From Flavobacterium pectinovorum (GTDB lineage: Bacteria > Bacteroidota > Bacteroidia > Flavobacteriales > Flavobacteriaceae): DNA of 64,000 bases. The notes beneath the pieces are model-generated. The model made no database searches. It had not been told where the DNA came from and worked only from the letters and a program-made list of their open reading frames with translations. Positions 47,129 through 56,918 of this stretch are shown here, in pieces; the stretch's first letter is position 1; each line of letters opens with the position of its first letter. The stretch is from assembly GCF_900142715.1 (NCBI RefSeq), contig NZ_FRBX01000007.1:179402-243401 (forward strand), read 5' to 3'. The translations under genes and the position numbers were made by a program.

Positions 47129-49108
47129 ATGTTAAAAAAAATAATGAATATCAAATTATTGGTATTGGCGTTCTGCGTCTTTACCATACAGATTTCTGCT
47201 CAGGAAGTTAAATCCAGATTACAAGGAATGGTAGATGTACCGATTCCCGGAATGGCTTTAAATATGACTTACGATGCAAAAGGCGGACCTTTGGAAAACA
47301 TCAAAGAAATCAATGGTTATGCCTACGTTTTTAATGATTACAGATGGGAAATCGAAGATCTTAAAATGAAGAAAAATGGCGCTGTCTGGAATGTAGAATA
47401 CACCGTTCCAAAAAACTGCGGCTTTATGGCTTTCAAATTTTATGGAAATACAGATAACGGTTTAGTTACAGATACAGGACAAGATACTGGTTATCTTTTG
47501 GTTGTTTTTAAGGAGCCAAAAGTAAAAATGCCGGGAGCAGATCTAGCCTGGGCAACTTTTAGAAACAAGGATTTTAATTCTGAATTTGGCGGTTATTTTA
47601 AAGACTTTACGATAGACGGAGATGCTACGGAATATTGGTTAAAAAAAGAAGTAGCAGATCAGGGTAACAATTTCCCGAAATTTATTGATACGTATATTAA
47701 AGTACTAAAGGTTCAGAAACCAGAAAAATTTGATGCATTAGGACATCATTTTTTAGGAGATTTCACAAAGAAAATGAACGGCCAGCCCGAAGAAGTTTTT
47801 CTAAAAGTTTACAATTTATACAAATTTGAGCTAAAAGATCAGGCAAAATCAGATTCTCTTGAAACCGTAATCCAAAAACAATTTCCGAAAGGCGCGTTTC
47901 AAAGATTTAAAGCGTATCAAAAAATTATGCCAATTGCAGATGCAGCAGAGAAAAACAAAGTTATAACGCAGTTCTTAACTGATTTTCCATACACTTCTGA
48001 TGTGCCTGATTCTCAAAAGTACTTCTATGATAATATTGTAAAAACGCAATTTGGATATTATTTTGAAACCAAAGATTACAAAAGTATTTTAGCTTTAATT
48101 CCAACTATGAATTTTGCTAATCTAAACGATGCTTATCATCAGAATATATCTAAAGCCTTGTATTTAAAAGTGGTAGATCCTGCTGTTATAGAAACAATGG
48201 CCGTGCCTATGATTAAACTGATGCAGCAAAAAGTAAATGATTTATCATACATGCAGGGAATTTACTGGTCTCCAAATCAGGCAAATGAAAATGCTAAAGA
48301 TAGACTTAACGACGAATTAGTGATTCAGATTCGTATGTACGACATGCTGAAAAAATACAAAGAAGTTTTAGAAACTTTTGAATTGTTGCCATTTACAAAA
48401 CGTTACGAAAAAGCAAGTATAAACGACATTCATGTAAGAGCCTTAGAAGCCTTAAACAAACCGACTATCGAAGTTTTAAAAAATGCAGCAAAAAACAATA
48501 CTTTATCAGAAGCGTTAACTGCTAAATTAAAAGAAGCATATTTAAAAGAAGGAAAAAAAGAAGCTGATTTTCCTGCTTATTTAGAGCAGTTGAAAAAAGA
48601 AAACAAGTCTGAAGAAAAAATTGTTTGGATGAATCCCGTTCCTGCGCCTGCAATTAAAGTGCAGACAGCAGACGGAAAAGCAAAACAGTTGGCTTTGGAC
48701 AGTGGAAAAATTATCGTAATTGATTTTTGGGCGACTTGGTGCGGACCTTGTAAAAAAGCATTTCCGGCAATGCAGCAATTGGTAAACAACTTCAAAGAAG
48801 ACAAACAAGTTGAGGTTTATTTTATCAGTACGCAGGAAACCAAAGAAGGATACAAAAAAGAAGCATTGGCTTACTTAAAAGAAAAAGGATTAAAACTGGA
48901 TACTTATTTTGATTTAATTAAAAAAGGCGGCGGAACTAATAACGAATCGTTTTCTAAATACGCAGCGATCTTTAAATCAAGCGGAATTCCAAGAAAAGTG
49001 GTGATCAAAAACGGGCAGATTCGTTTTACATCCGAAGGATATTCAGGAAATCCGGGTCAGCTTGTTGATGAACTTACAGAAGTGATTAATGCTTTAAAGA
49101 AAGAGTAA
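47129..49108 (+). CDS. TlpA-family thioredoxin-like periplasmic protein
   Basis: Protein of 659 residues with a signal peptide (about 1-24, ending QISAQ). The first 490 residues are an unassigned helical, TPR-like region preceded by a beta-rich segment. The C-terminal domain (about 505-659) is a TlpA/AhpC-TSA thioredoxin fold with redox motif ATWCGPCKKAFPAM (CGPC about 537-540) and the cis-Pro region GIPRKVVIKNG. Such proteins often occur with SusCD and peptidases in Bacteroidota, where they may reduce disulfides in imported ligands or maturing envelope proteins. Function in this locus is inferred from co-transcription with flanking genes (11 and 24 bp gaps). Confidence 0.87.
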   Translation: MLKKIMNIKLLVLAFCVFTIQISAQEVKSRLQGMVDVPIPGMALNMTYDAKGGPLENIKEINGYAYVFNDYRWEIEDLKMKKNGAVWNVEYTVPKNCGFMAFKFYGNTDNGLVTDTGQDTGYLLVVFKEPKVKMPGADLAWATFRNKDFNSEFGGYFKDFTIDGDATEYWLKKEVADQGNNFPKFIDTYIKVLKVQKPEKFDALGHHFLGDFTKKMNGQPEEVFLKVYNLYKFELKDQAKSDSLETVIQKQFPKGAFQRFKAYQKIMPIADAAEKNKVITQFLTDFPYTSDVPDSQKYFYDNIVKTQFGYYFETKDYKSILALIPTMNFANLNDAYHQNISKALYLKVVDPAVIETMAVPMIKLMQQKVNDLSYMQGIYWSPNQANENAKDRLNDELVIQIRMYDMLKKYKEVLETFELLPFTKRYEKASINDIHVRALEALNKPTIEVLKNAAKNNTLSEALTAKLKEAYLKEGKKEADFPAYLEQLKKENKSEEKIVWMNPVPAPAIKVQTADGKAKQLALDSGKIIVIDFWATWCGPCKKAFPAMQQLVNNFKEDKQVEVYFISTQETKEGYKKEALAYLKEKGLKLDTYFDLIKKGGGTNNESFSKYAAIFKSSGIPRKVVIKNGQIRFTSEGYSGNPGQLVDELTEVINALKKE

Positions 49109-49132
49109 TTTCTTTTTGAAAATCAAAAAAAT

Positions 49133-51730
49133 ATGAAAAATATACTTTTACTATGTACACTCGCACTGAGTGTACATAGTTTATCTGCACAGAAAAAAAC
49201 GGTCGACGAATCGGCTTATCAATCATGGCAAAGAATAAACAATAAATCTTTGTCATACAATGGTAAATGGATTTCTTACAACACCGTTTTTCAGGATGAA
49301 GAAAAGGAAAATAAAAAACAAACCATAATTCAGGAAGCTCCAAAAGGAAAACGCTTGATGCTGAATGATATCAGTGATTTAAAATTCATTGGAAAAAAAG
49401 ACTGGATTCAGTACAGCAAAAATGACAGCACGCTTTTGCAAAATCTAAAAACAGGTGTAAAAAAACTTTGGAAAAGCAAGCATTATACCAATGCTCTTGA
49501 CGGAACAGATTTCTTGTACTATTCACGTCCGGAAGCTGTTAAAGGAGATTTTTTTCTACAGCGTGTGGTTTTTTACAATTTAGAAAGTAACGACAGTATT
49601 TCTATAAACAACATAAAATCATCTCGCTTTTTAAAAAACCAGGCGATTGTATATGTACAAATTGAAAAAGACAAAGCCTATTTAAAACACGGAATTCCAG
49701 GCGATAAACAAGAAACTGTTTTCACCGGAAAAGCAGCTGATTTTGGTGATTTTCAATTAAATGAAAAACAAGACGGCGGTACTTTTACGCTAAAAGGCAG
49801 TAACAGCACCGATTTTAATATGGTATATTATTTTAATCTGACTAATAATTCAACAAAGCCAGTGTTCAATTATGATGATGTTGTGTTAAACGATCCTGAC
49901 TTTTCAATTTCAAAAACAGCTTACGGATTAAATGAAGATAGTAATTTCATTGCATTGTTAGTGAATTCTAATAAACGTCAGGAAAATACTCAGATTGCCA
50001 GATCAAATATTGAAATTTGGAGATCCAATCAGGGAAGTATGGAACGCAGACAAGAAATGCTGCGAAATTCAAAAACACTTCCAAGCGAACCAAAGTTTAT
50101 TTATGATATAAAAAACAATAAAGCTATTAAAGTAGCTTCAACTGGCGAATTTGATCAGGTAATTATTCCAGAATCGGGTAATTTTAAAGACATTTTTGCA
50201 ATTGATAAAAAACCATACACAATAGAAGTAGACTGGACTTTTAACGAACGCAATGATATTTATTGGATTGATGTTTCAACTGGAAAATCTACTAAAGTGC
50301 TGACAGGAGTTTTTGGCGCTATATCCTGGAATCCGCAGGGAAGTTTTGCTGTTTTTTATGATGAAAAAGAAAAAGTCTGGACTGTTTTTGACAGCGCTTC
50401 AAAACAATTTAAAAACATAAGTTCGCAAATTCCTTATCCTGTTTCTGATGATGATGTAGATATGAAATCCAGTAATACTGCATTTGGTATCGCAGGCTGG
50501 TTAAACAACGGAAATACAGTTGTTCTCTATGATGAGTTTGATTTATGGGCAGTTGATCTTACGAATCAAAAAAAGGCTTATTCTATAACGCAGGGATATG
50601 GAAGAAAAAACAATATAAAACTTCGTTACAACGAAAATGGTTTTATTGGCGATTTAGACAATAGAAAGTCAATTACTCTAATAGGTTTTGATATCGTGCA
50701 TAAATCTAAAGGAGTTTACAAATTAACCAATAACAATTCTATAACAAAGGTATTTGCAAATCCTGATTATAATGTAAAAATTGAAACTGTTTCAGGAGAT
50801 GATTCAAGCATACTTTTTGCGAAAGAAAGTTATACTATTTTTCCGGATTTATGGTGGGGAACGGCTAGTTTTGGATCTCAGCAAAAAATTACAGATATCA
50901 ATCCGCAGCAAAAAGAATATGCTTGGGGAACTTCAAAAGTATTGACCTGGAAAAGCTTCAGCGGAAAAGAAAATCAAGGTAATCTTTACCTTCCGGACAA
51001 TTACGACAGTAAAAAAACATATCCGGTTATCGTTCATTTTTACGAAAAACATACGGAAGATTTTAATGTCTATCAAGCTCCTGAGGTTAGTACATCAAAC
51101 ATTAATATTCCAACTTTAGTGAGCCAGGGATATATTGTTTTTCAGCCAGATGTACATTACACATACGGAGATCCTGGAAACAGTGTTTACAATGACGTAA
51201 TCAGCGGTGTTGAATATTTAATTGAAAAAGGCATTACCGAAAAAGGAAAAATTGGTATTCAGGGACATAGTTTTGGCGGTTACGAAACATCATTTTTATT
51301 AACAAAATCAGATATTTTCAGCTGTGCAATTGTAGGTTCCGGAGTAAGTAATTTTACGGCCAATTATCCTGTTATGCGATCAAATGGTATTTCGACTATG
51401 TTTAAATACGAGGCCGATCAATACCGTATGGGAAGTTCTTTATACGATAATCTGGACGGATATATTAAAAACTCCACGATTTTTTCTGCTAAGAATATAA
51501 AAACTCCTGTACTTATTTTCCATAATGATAATGACCGCGCGGTGCCTTATCAGGAAGGACAATCCTTATTTTTTGCACTTCGTCGTTTAGGGAAAAATGC
51601 TTTATTGGTGAACTACAAAAAAGAAGGACATACGCTTGAAGATGCCGCAAACAAAAAAGACTGGACGATCAAAATGCAACAGTATTTTGATTATTATCTA
51701 AAAGATGCAGCAAAACCAGACTGGATGTAG
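49133..51730 (+). CDS. S9 family prolyl-oligopeptidase-type serine peptidase
   Basis: Protein of 865 residues with a signal peptide (about 1-19, ending SLSA). The N-terminal two thirds are a beta-propeller-like region (WTFNERNDIYWIDVSTGKST, ISWNPQGSFAVFYDEKE). The C-terminal alpha/beta-hydrolase domain carries the Ser in GIQGHSFGGYE (about 711), Asp in HNDNDRAVP (about 802) and His in KEGHTLED (about 833), a complete catalytic triad. Predicted to cleave short peptides in the periplasm, fitting the SusCD-peptidase arrangement. The start codon lies 24 bp after the thioredoxin gene. Confidence 0.9.
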   Translation: MKNILLLCTLALSVHSLSAQKKTVDESAYQSWQRINNKSLSYNGKWISYNTVFQDEEKENKKQTIIQEAPKGKRLMLNDISDLKFIGKKDWIQYSKNDSTLLQNLKTGVKKLWKSKHYTNALDGTDFLYYSRPEAVKGDFFLQRVVFYNLESNDSISINNIKSSRFLKNQAIVYVQIEKDKAYLKHGIPGDKQETVFTGKAADFGDFQLNEKQDGGTFTLKGSNSTDFNMVYYFNLTNNSTKPVFNYDDVVLNDPDFSISKTAYGLNEDSNFIALLVNSNKRQENTQIARSNIEIWRSNQGSMERRQEMLRNSKTLPSEPKFIYDIKNNKAIKVASTGEFDQVIIPESGNFKDIFAIDKKPYTIEVDWTFNERNDIYWIDVSTGKSTKVLTGVFGAISWNPQGSFAVFYDEKEKVWTVFDSASKQFKNISSQIPYPVSDDDVDMKSSNTAFGIAGWLNNGNTVVLYDEFDLWAVDLTNQKKAYSITQGYGRKNNIKLRYNENGFIGDLDNRKSITLIGFDIVHKSKGVYKLTNNNSITKVFANPDYNVKIETVSGDDSSILFAKESYTIFPDLWWGTASFGSQQKITDINPQQKEYAWGTSKVLTWKSFSGKENQGNLYLPDNYDSKKTYPVIVHFYEKHTEDFNVYQAPEVSTSNINIPTLVSQGYIVFQPDVHYTYGDPGNSVYNDVISGVEYLIEKGITEKGKIGIQGHSFGGYETSFLLTKSDIFSCAIVGSGVSNFTANYPVMRSNGISTMFKYEADQYRMGSSLYDNLDGYIKNSTIFSAKNIKTPVLIFHNDNDRAVPYQEGQSLFFALRRLGKNALLVNYKKEGHTLEDAANKKDWTIKMQQYFDYYLKDAAKPDWM

Positions 51731-51766
51731 TACAAGCCTGTATGTTATTATAATCCAAAGACTGTT

Positions 51767-51796
51767 ATTTGAAGGTTTCAACAGGAATCTTCAAAT
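51767..51796 (+). other. Hairpin between the two peptidase genes
   Basis: Inverted repeat ATTTGAAG / CTTCAAAT with a 14-nt loop in the 148-bp gap between the S9 and M16 peptidase genes. It lacks a T-run, so it is not a standard terminator; it may be an mRNA-processing or stability element or partial attenuator. Confidence 0.3.
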
Positions 51797-51878
51797 TAAC
51801 AGCAGGAATTTCTTATACCATTTTCAAATTACAATTCAAGAATAAATCAATCAAAGAAGAACAAAAATATCAACCAAA

Positions 51879-54695
51879 ATGAAAGCAAAATTATTTCTGG
51901 CGCATTTTATAATACTGGGTTTAACTCAGGTTTCAGCGCAGTTTAAAACTACAATTCCACTGCGGAAAGATGTGGTACATGGCACTTTAAGCAACGGAAT
52001 GCAATATTTTATTCTGCATAACGAATGGCCAAAAGACAGAGCCGATTTTTATTTTGTTCAGAATGTGGGTGCCATTTTAGAAGATGACAATCAAAATGGT
52101 CTGGCTCACTTTTTAGAACATATGGCTTTTAACGGAACGGAGCATTTTAAAGGGAAAGGCATTATCAATATGCTCGCAAAACACGGTGTAACGTTTGGGC
52201 GTGACATTAATGCTTATACTGCGCATGATGAAACGGTTTATAATCTAAGTAATGTACCGGTTAAAAATCCGGCGTTATTAGATTCGTGTTTATATGTTTT
52301 ACACGATTGGTCTGGTTTTTTATCTTTAAAAGATGCCGAGATCGATGCTGAAAGAGGTGTAATTCACGAAGAATGGCGTACAAGAAGAAATGCCGATTTA
52401 AGAATTGGTTCGCAGCTTGAACCTATCATTTACAACGGTTCAAAATACGGAAAAAGAGATGTTTTGGGCGATATGGATCTTATCGAGCATTTCAAATACA
52501 AACAACTGAGAGATTATTATAAAAAATGGTATCTGCCAAACCATCAGGCCGTAATTATTGTGGGAGATATTGATCCTGCAAAAATAGAAGAGAAGGTGAA
52601 GAAAATAATGGGTTCAATTCCGATGCCTTCAAATGCTGCAGAGCGAACTTATGAGACTATTCCCGACAATGATAAATTGTTGTATAAACTAGCTGTAGAC
52701 AAAGAAGCGCAGAAAACATCTATTTCATTAAACTTTAAAAAGAATAAACCGCTTGTCCAGGATCTTGCAGCATTTGAAAATAGTATTGCAGAACAATTGG
52801 CTTTGCAAATGATGAATAATCGTCTTAAAGAATATACCGTAAATAATGAAACGGCTTTGTTGGGGGCAGGTTTGAGCTATTCTGGTTTGACACGCTTAAC
52901 GTCTTTTTTTACTTTAACGGTAAATCCTAAAAACGGAAGATTATTAGAAGCTTTCCAACAGGCTTATACAGAATATGAGCGAGCCATTCAAAATGGTTTT
53001 ACAAAAGAAGAACTGGATCGTGTAAAAGAAAATATGCGCACGGGTTATGAAAATCAGCTTAAAAACAAAGATAAAATCAGTAATGAAAACTGGGCTTCGC
53101 AATTGCAGAATTATTTTTTAGAAGCTTCGCCTGTAATGAGTTTAGAAGACGAAGCAGCGTTTGTAAAAACGACTTTGGCTAATGTAGACGTAAATGAAAT
53201 CAATAAAGTGTTTCGTGCACTTCCAACAGAAAAAAATCAGGTTTTAACCGTTTCAGGACCAGAAAAAGAAAATGTTACCTATCCAACAGAAACAGATTAT
53301 ACTACGGTAATTAAAAAAGTAAAAGGGCAAAAGTTAGAACCTTATACCGAAACAGTTGCAAATGCTGCTTTGGTAACGGATAAACTTACAGATAAACCAA
53401 TCGCTAAGAGATTTGAAATTAAAGGAATCAAAGAAGCAAAAGGATATATTTTAGATAATGGAGCCAAAGTAATTATTTACCCAACAACTTTGGCGCAGGA
53501 TCAGATTCTTTTTTCAGCTTTTAGTCCCGGTGGAATTTCTTTATTGCCCGAAAAAGATTTGCCGTCTTCACAGATTGCGACGGTTTTAGCCAAAAACTCT
53601 GGCTTGGGTGATTTTAAAGTGACTGATTTACAAAAACAGCTTTCAGGAAAAACAGTTAAAGTGAGTCCGTTTATTGGTGAACATTACGAAGGATTCAGCG
53701 GAAGCGCCGTTAAAAAAGATCTGGAAACACTTTTAGAACTGACTTATTTATACTTTAAAAATCCAAGATTTGAAACTACGGCATACAAACGAATCATTGA
53801 TTATTATGGCGATGCACTTGAAAATGTAACGGAAAACAATAGTAAAATATTTGGTGATACGATTGCTTTGTTAGACACTAATCGCAGCAAACGAACATTT
53901 CTTTTAAGCAAAGAAAATCTTGGAGAACTGAAATTTGATGAGGCTTCTAAAATTTATAAAGAGCGTATTTCAAATGCTTCTGATTTTACTTTTGTTTTTG
54001 TTGGAAATATAGCTGAAAAAGACCTTGAAGTAATCAATAAATATTTAGGAAATGTAGCAGGAAATCACACTCAGGAAAAATTTATAGATCATAAAATTGG
54101 AACAGCAAAAGGGTTTGTAAAAGAAAAACTGATCAGAGAAATGAGCGTTCCTAAAACGAGTATTTATGTACATCTGGAAAATAGGAATGCAGCATTTTCA
54201 GAGAAAAACCAAATTATGGCTTACATGCTTTCTCAATTGTTAGACAAACGTTATTTAGATAAAATTAGAGAAGACGAGGGCGGAAGTTATGGTGTACAAA
54301 CGCAGAGTTCATTATCTAAAAATCCATCTCCGGTTTTTTTACTTCGCGTAAGCTTTGACTGTAATCCTGAAAAAGACAGCAAACTGCTTCAAATTGTATA
54401 TGACGAACTGGATGTTATTACAAAAAATGACGTTTCGGATAAAGATTTATCAGACATAAAAGAAGATTTGATAAAAAGCAATCAGCAGAATATTAAGTCA
54501 AATTCTTATTGGATGAACACGATCGTTGATCAGTTAAAAACCAATGATAAATTCGTAAGCAGTAATGAATATGAGAAATTGATCAAATCTATTTCGATAA
54601 AAGACATTAAAAAATACGCAGCTGAAGTATTGCCAAATGCCGATAAAGTCGAAGTCGTTATGCAGCCTAAAACAGATCAGAATGCTTCAAAATAG
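51879..54695 (+). CDS. M16 family (insulinase/pitrilysin) zinc metallopeptidase
   Basis: Protein of 938 residues with a signal peptide (about 1-20, ending QVSAQ). It has two tandem M16 halves. The first carries the inverted zinc motif HFLEH (about 77-81) plus a downstream Glu in AERGVIHEEWR (about 161-171) as the third ligand. The second half, from about residue 510, lacks the motif, as is normal for the inactive partner half. The R-Y pair of the second domain may be the GGSYGV region (about 803). It degrades peptides in a closed chamber, probably in the periplasm, completing the capture, import and digestion sequence of this operon. Confidence 0.92.
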   Translation: MKAKLFLAHFIILGLTQVSAQFKTTIPLRKDVVHGTLSNGMQYFILHNEWPKDRADFYFVQNVGAILEDDNQNGLAHFLEHMAFNGTEHFKGKGIINMLAKHGVTFGRDINAYTAHDETVYNLSNVPVKNPALLDSCLYVLHDWSGFLSLKDAEIDAERGVIHEEWRTRRNADLRIGSQLEPIIYNGSKYGKRDVLGDMDLIEHFKYKQLRDYYKKWYLPNHQAVIIVGDIDPAKIEEKVKKIMGSIPMPSNAAERTYETIPDNDKLLYKLAVDKEAQKTSISLNFKKNKPLVQDLAAFENSIAEQLALQMMNNRLKEYTVNNETALLGAGLSYSGLTRLTSFFTLTVNPKNGRLLEAFQQAYTEYERAIQNGFTKEELDRVKENMRTGYENQLKNKDKISNENWASQLQNYFLEASPVMSLEDEAAFVKTTLANVDVNEINKVFRALPTEKNQVLTVSGPEKENVTYPTETDYTTVIKKVKGQKLEPYTETVANAALVTDKLTDKPIAKRFEIKGIKEAKGYILDNGAKVIIYPTTLAQDQILFSAFSPGGISLLPEKDLPSSQIATVLAKNSGLGDFKVTDLQKQLSGKTVKVSPFIGEHYEGFSGSAVKKDLETLLELTYLYFKNPRFETTAYKRIIDYYGDALENVTENNSKIFGDTIALLDTNRSKRTFLLSKENLGELKFDEASKIYKERISNASDFTFVFVGNIAEKDLEVINKYLGNVAGNHTQEKFIDHKIGTAKGFVKEKLIREMSVPKTSIYVHLENRNAAFSEKNQIMAYMLSQLLDKRYLDKIREDEGGSYGVQTQSSLSKNPSPVFLLRVSFDCNPEKDSKLLQIVYDELDVITKNDVSDKDLSDIKEDLIKSNQQNIKSNSYWMNTIVDQLKTNDKFVSSNEYEKLIKSISIKDIKKYAAEVLPNADKVEVVMQPKTDQNASK

Positions 54696-54802
54696 CATTT
54701 TAGCACTATAAGAACGGCAATTCTTCACTTTGATTTTAATAGTCTCTAAAAGAAAATCTTATGTTTCTTTAAATTTGAATTAGTTATAGAATTTGTAGAC
54801 TA

Positions 54803-54832
54803 AAAAGAGCTGTCTTGCCGGACGGCTCTTTT
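54803..54832 (+). terminator. Rho-independent terminator of the uptake operon
   Basis: A 12-bp stem (AAAAGAGCTGTC / GACGGCTCTTTT, one G-T wobble) with loop TTGCCG and a T-rich 3' arm, 107 bp after the M16 stop. The A-rich 5' arm means it could also work on the other strand. Confidence 0.8.
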
Positions 54833-54944
54833 GTATTATGAGTGAGTAATTTTTTTCTTCCGTTTTTAGTAAGATTGAACAGGATTAGGACTTTAAGTCC
54901 TGAACCAGAATTATATTTTGTTTGATTTGCAATTTACATAATTT

Positions 54945-54969
54945 ATTGAAATTATTATATAATTTCAAT
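54945..54969. promoter_or_regulatory. Perfect 11-bp palindrome upstream of cold-shock gene
   Basis: ATTGAAATTAT-TAT-ATAATTTCAAT, a perfect inverted repeat with a 3-bp centre, 78 bp before the cold-shock start codon. It is a candidate operator or 5' leader hairpin. The rest of the 352-bp gap after the peptidase gene holds only the operon terminator and AT-rich sequence. Confidence 0.45.
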
Positions 54970-55047
54970 ATCTTAAATATTATCTGGTATCTTTTTAGTT
55001 GTACACAATTAAAATGCTTAGATTTATCCTTTTATAAATAATTTAAT

Positions 55048-55239
55048 ATGCAAGAAGGTACAGTAAAATTCTTCAATGAAGAAAAAGGTTTTGGATTTAT
55101 AACACCAAAAAATGGCGGAAGTGAAATTTTTGTTCACGCTTCAGGTCTTTCAGAAAGTATTCGTGAAAACGATGAAGTGCGTTACGAAGTAACAGAAGGA
55201 AAAAAAGGGCCTAACGCAGTAAATGTAGTTGTGCTTTAA
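55048..55239 (+). CDS. Cold-shock domain protein (CspA family)
   Basis: A 63-residue single cold-shock domain. RNP1-like KGFGFITP (13-20) and RNP2-like EIFVHAS (25-31) motifs are intact, and the length is normal for the family. It binds single-stranded RNA or DNA and acts as an RNA chaperone. It is monocistronic, with an AT-rich leader that includes a palindrome and a strong terminator 22 bp after the stop. Confidence 0.97.
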   Translation: MQEGTVKFFNEEKGFGFITPKNGGSEIFVHASGLSESIRENDEVRYEVTEGKKGPNAVNVVVL

Positions 55240-55261
55240 TATCCTGCAAAATGTATAAAAG

Positions 55262-55293
55262 AAGCATCTGTATTAAGCAGATGCTTTTTTTTT
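55262..55293 (+). terminator. Rho-independent terminator of cold-shock gene
   Basis: A perfect 9-bp stem AAGCATCTG / CAGATGCTT, loop TATTAAG, followed by a run of T. Confidence 0.9.
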
Positions 55294-55347
55294 ATAAACA
55301 TAGATGCAAAGCTGCATGATACGTTTTTTTCGCGTTTCTAAAATTGA

Positions 55348-55566
55348 ATAACCTATCTGGATAATGGAGAAGGTTTTCTTACTGATTCCTTCAGGGTATT
55401 TCAGATCCTGCAAAGGTCAGAACAGTTTAATAAGATTAGTATTGGTATGGCTTTTTGCAAAAGAATTGTTGAAAAACATTTGGGAACCATCCTTGCTAAA
55501 TCCGTAAAAGGAGCCGGATTTGGTTTTACTGTTTTTTTTCCAATAAATCAGTCGTCGGAATCTTAA
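55348..55566 (+). pseudogene. Relic of a sensor histidine kinase (C-terminal ATPase end)
   Basis: An open stretch of 72 codons without a usable start. Its translation matches the end of a histidine-kinase HATPase domain: DNGEGF (N/G1-box DNGxGF), then FQILQRSEQF in place of the usual FxxFxRL, a decayed G2 box ISIGMAFCKRIVEKH (normally GxGIGLAxCKxIVEKH), and GAGFGFTVFFP (normally GxGxxFxFxLP). The rest of the kinase is missing: a stop codon at 55345 precedes the fragment. Residual similarity is spread over the whole stretch, which favours a decayed gene over chance. The remainder of the 55.24-55.8 kb gap (55567-55805) shows nothing I can identify. Confidence 0.65.
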
Positions 55567-55805
55567 ACATTTCTATCAAATACAAATAAAATAAGACACG
55601 TTTGATGCTGGAACTGTTTCCCACATCAAAGAGATATTCAAATCTAAATTCGACGGTTTTTATTAATACTAGCTTTTTTGTTTTTTAAAATACCACTGTG
55701 GCAATCACTAAAATAATGTGATTCGTCTAATTGTGAATAATATCTTTTTGCTAGAATAGCAACTTACAAAATAAAAAAGACCTTATAGAATGTATATGGA
55801 GAGAA

Positions 55806-56687
55806 TTACATAGAAGGTTTATTATTCTGATGGCGATATTCTCCCGGAGTCAGGCTCACTATTTGTTTGAATATTTTTGAAAAGTGAGGCAAGTTCGAGA
55901 ATCCGGTGTCTAAAGCGATTTCCAAAAATGTTTTATCACTGGTTGCGATGAGGTATTGCGCTCTTTCAATTTTTTTTTCATGGATATATTTCATGGGTCT
56001 TTGTCCTGTATGAGTCAGAAATTGTTTGGAAAAATAATCCTGATTCTGATTTACTCTTCGGGCTAACTGAGAAACCGTAATATTTTCGCTTATGTTAAGC
56101 TGTACATAACTCATCGTATCTAATATTTTAGGAGATGTAATCTGGGGTTTGAATGTTCTAAAGTCTTTTGTGCTTAAAAATCTGGAAATTAATTGAAGAA
56201 GAATACCATGGTTTTCAAACTTTAGATGTGTTTTCATTGTATCATTTAGCGAGCGGTATTCTTTATAAAAAGCTTCTTTTTCATATATTTTAGGATTGTC
56301 TGATCTATTGATTCCTCTTCCAGGATTATTATGCAGCATTTTTTTTATGAGTGCTACATCAAGTTCTGTACTAGCTAATTTTATTACTTTTCTATTATTG
56401 TTGAACAAAGAAATTCCATCAGGAGATTCTTCGAAAAACTGAATAAAATACTGACTCAAAAAGACATCACAGCTCAGATTACAAATTGTAAAACTGGGAA
56501 CAAGATACAGGTAACCTGGCTCTAAAGCCCAACGGGTTGAACTGTCAGAAATAAATCCATTTCCTTCATCTATATAATAAATTCGATAATAGGGACTAAT
56601 CACACTATTATAATTCCAATTATGATTAAGTTTTACATAATCAATATGTAATAATGAAAAAGAATATTTAAAAGTATTGTTGGACAT
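55806..56687 (-). CDS. AraC-family transcriptional regulator
   Basis: Protein of 293 residues. The N-terminal part (1-170) is a sensor domain with cupin-like beats (YRIYYIDEGNGFI, LEPGYLYLVPSFTICNLSC). The C-terminal part (about 190-290) holds two helix-turn-helix motifs: ITVSQLARRVNQNQDYFSKQ (about 204-223) and the conserved second motif FLEIALDTGFSNLPHFSKIF (about 255-274) followed by LTPGEYR. It is divergent from the GH29 gene across a 231-bp AT-rich gap, so it most likely controls the GH29-GH31 pair in response to a sugar. Confidence 0.9.
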   Translation of the reverse strand: MSNNTFKYSFSLLHIDYVKLNHNWNYNSVISPYYRIYYIDEGNGFISDSSTRWALEPGYLYLVPSFTICNLSCDVFLSQYFIQFFEESPDGISLFNNNRKVIKLASTELDVALIKKMLHNNPGRGINRSDNPKIYEKEAFYKEYRSLNDTMKTHLKFENHGILLQLISRFLSTKDFRTFKPQITSPKILDTMSYVQLNISENITVSQLARRVNQNQDYFSKQFLTHTGQRPMKYIHEKKIERAQYLIATSDKTFLEIALDTGFSNLPHFSKIFKQIVSLTPGEYRHQNNKPSM

Positions 56688-56918
56688 AATAACATTATAA
56701 TTAAAAAATACCGCTTTTGAATAATAAAAGGTCGTTTTTGAATAAAATTTATATATAAATAGATTAATATATTTGTTGTTAATTGTTTTAAAATTAATAA
56801 TAAAAAAAACTAATAATAAAATTTATATATTAAATATATGTCATAATATTAAATTATGAGCTTGTTTTAATGATTGGTGAAGTCGGAAATATATAAAATA
56901 TTATAAAATCATAAAAAT

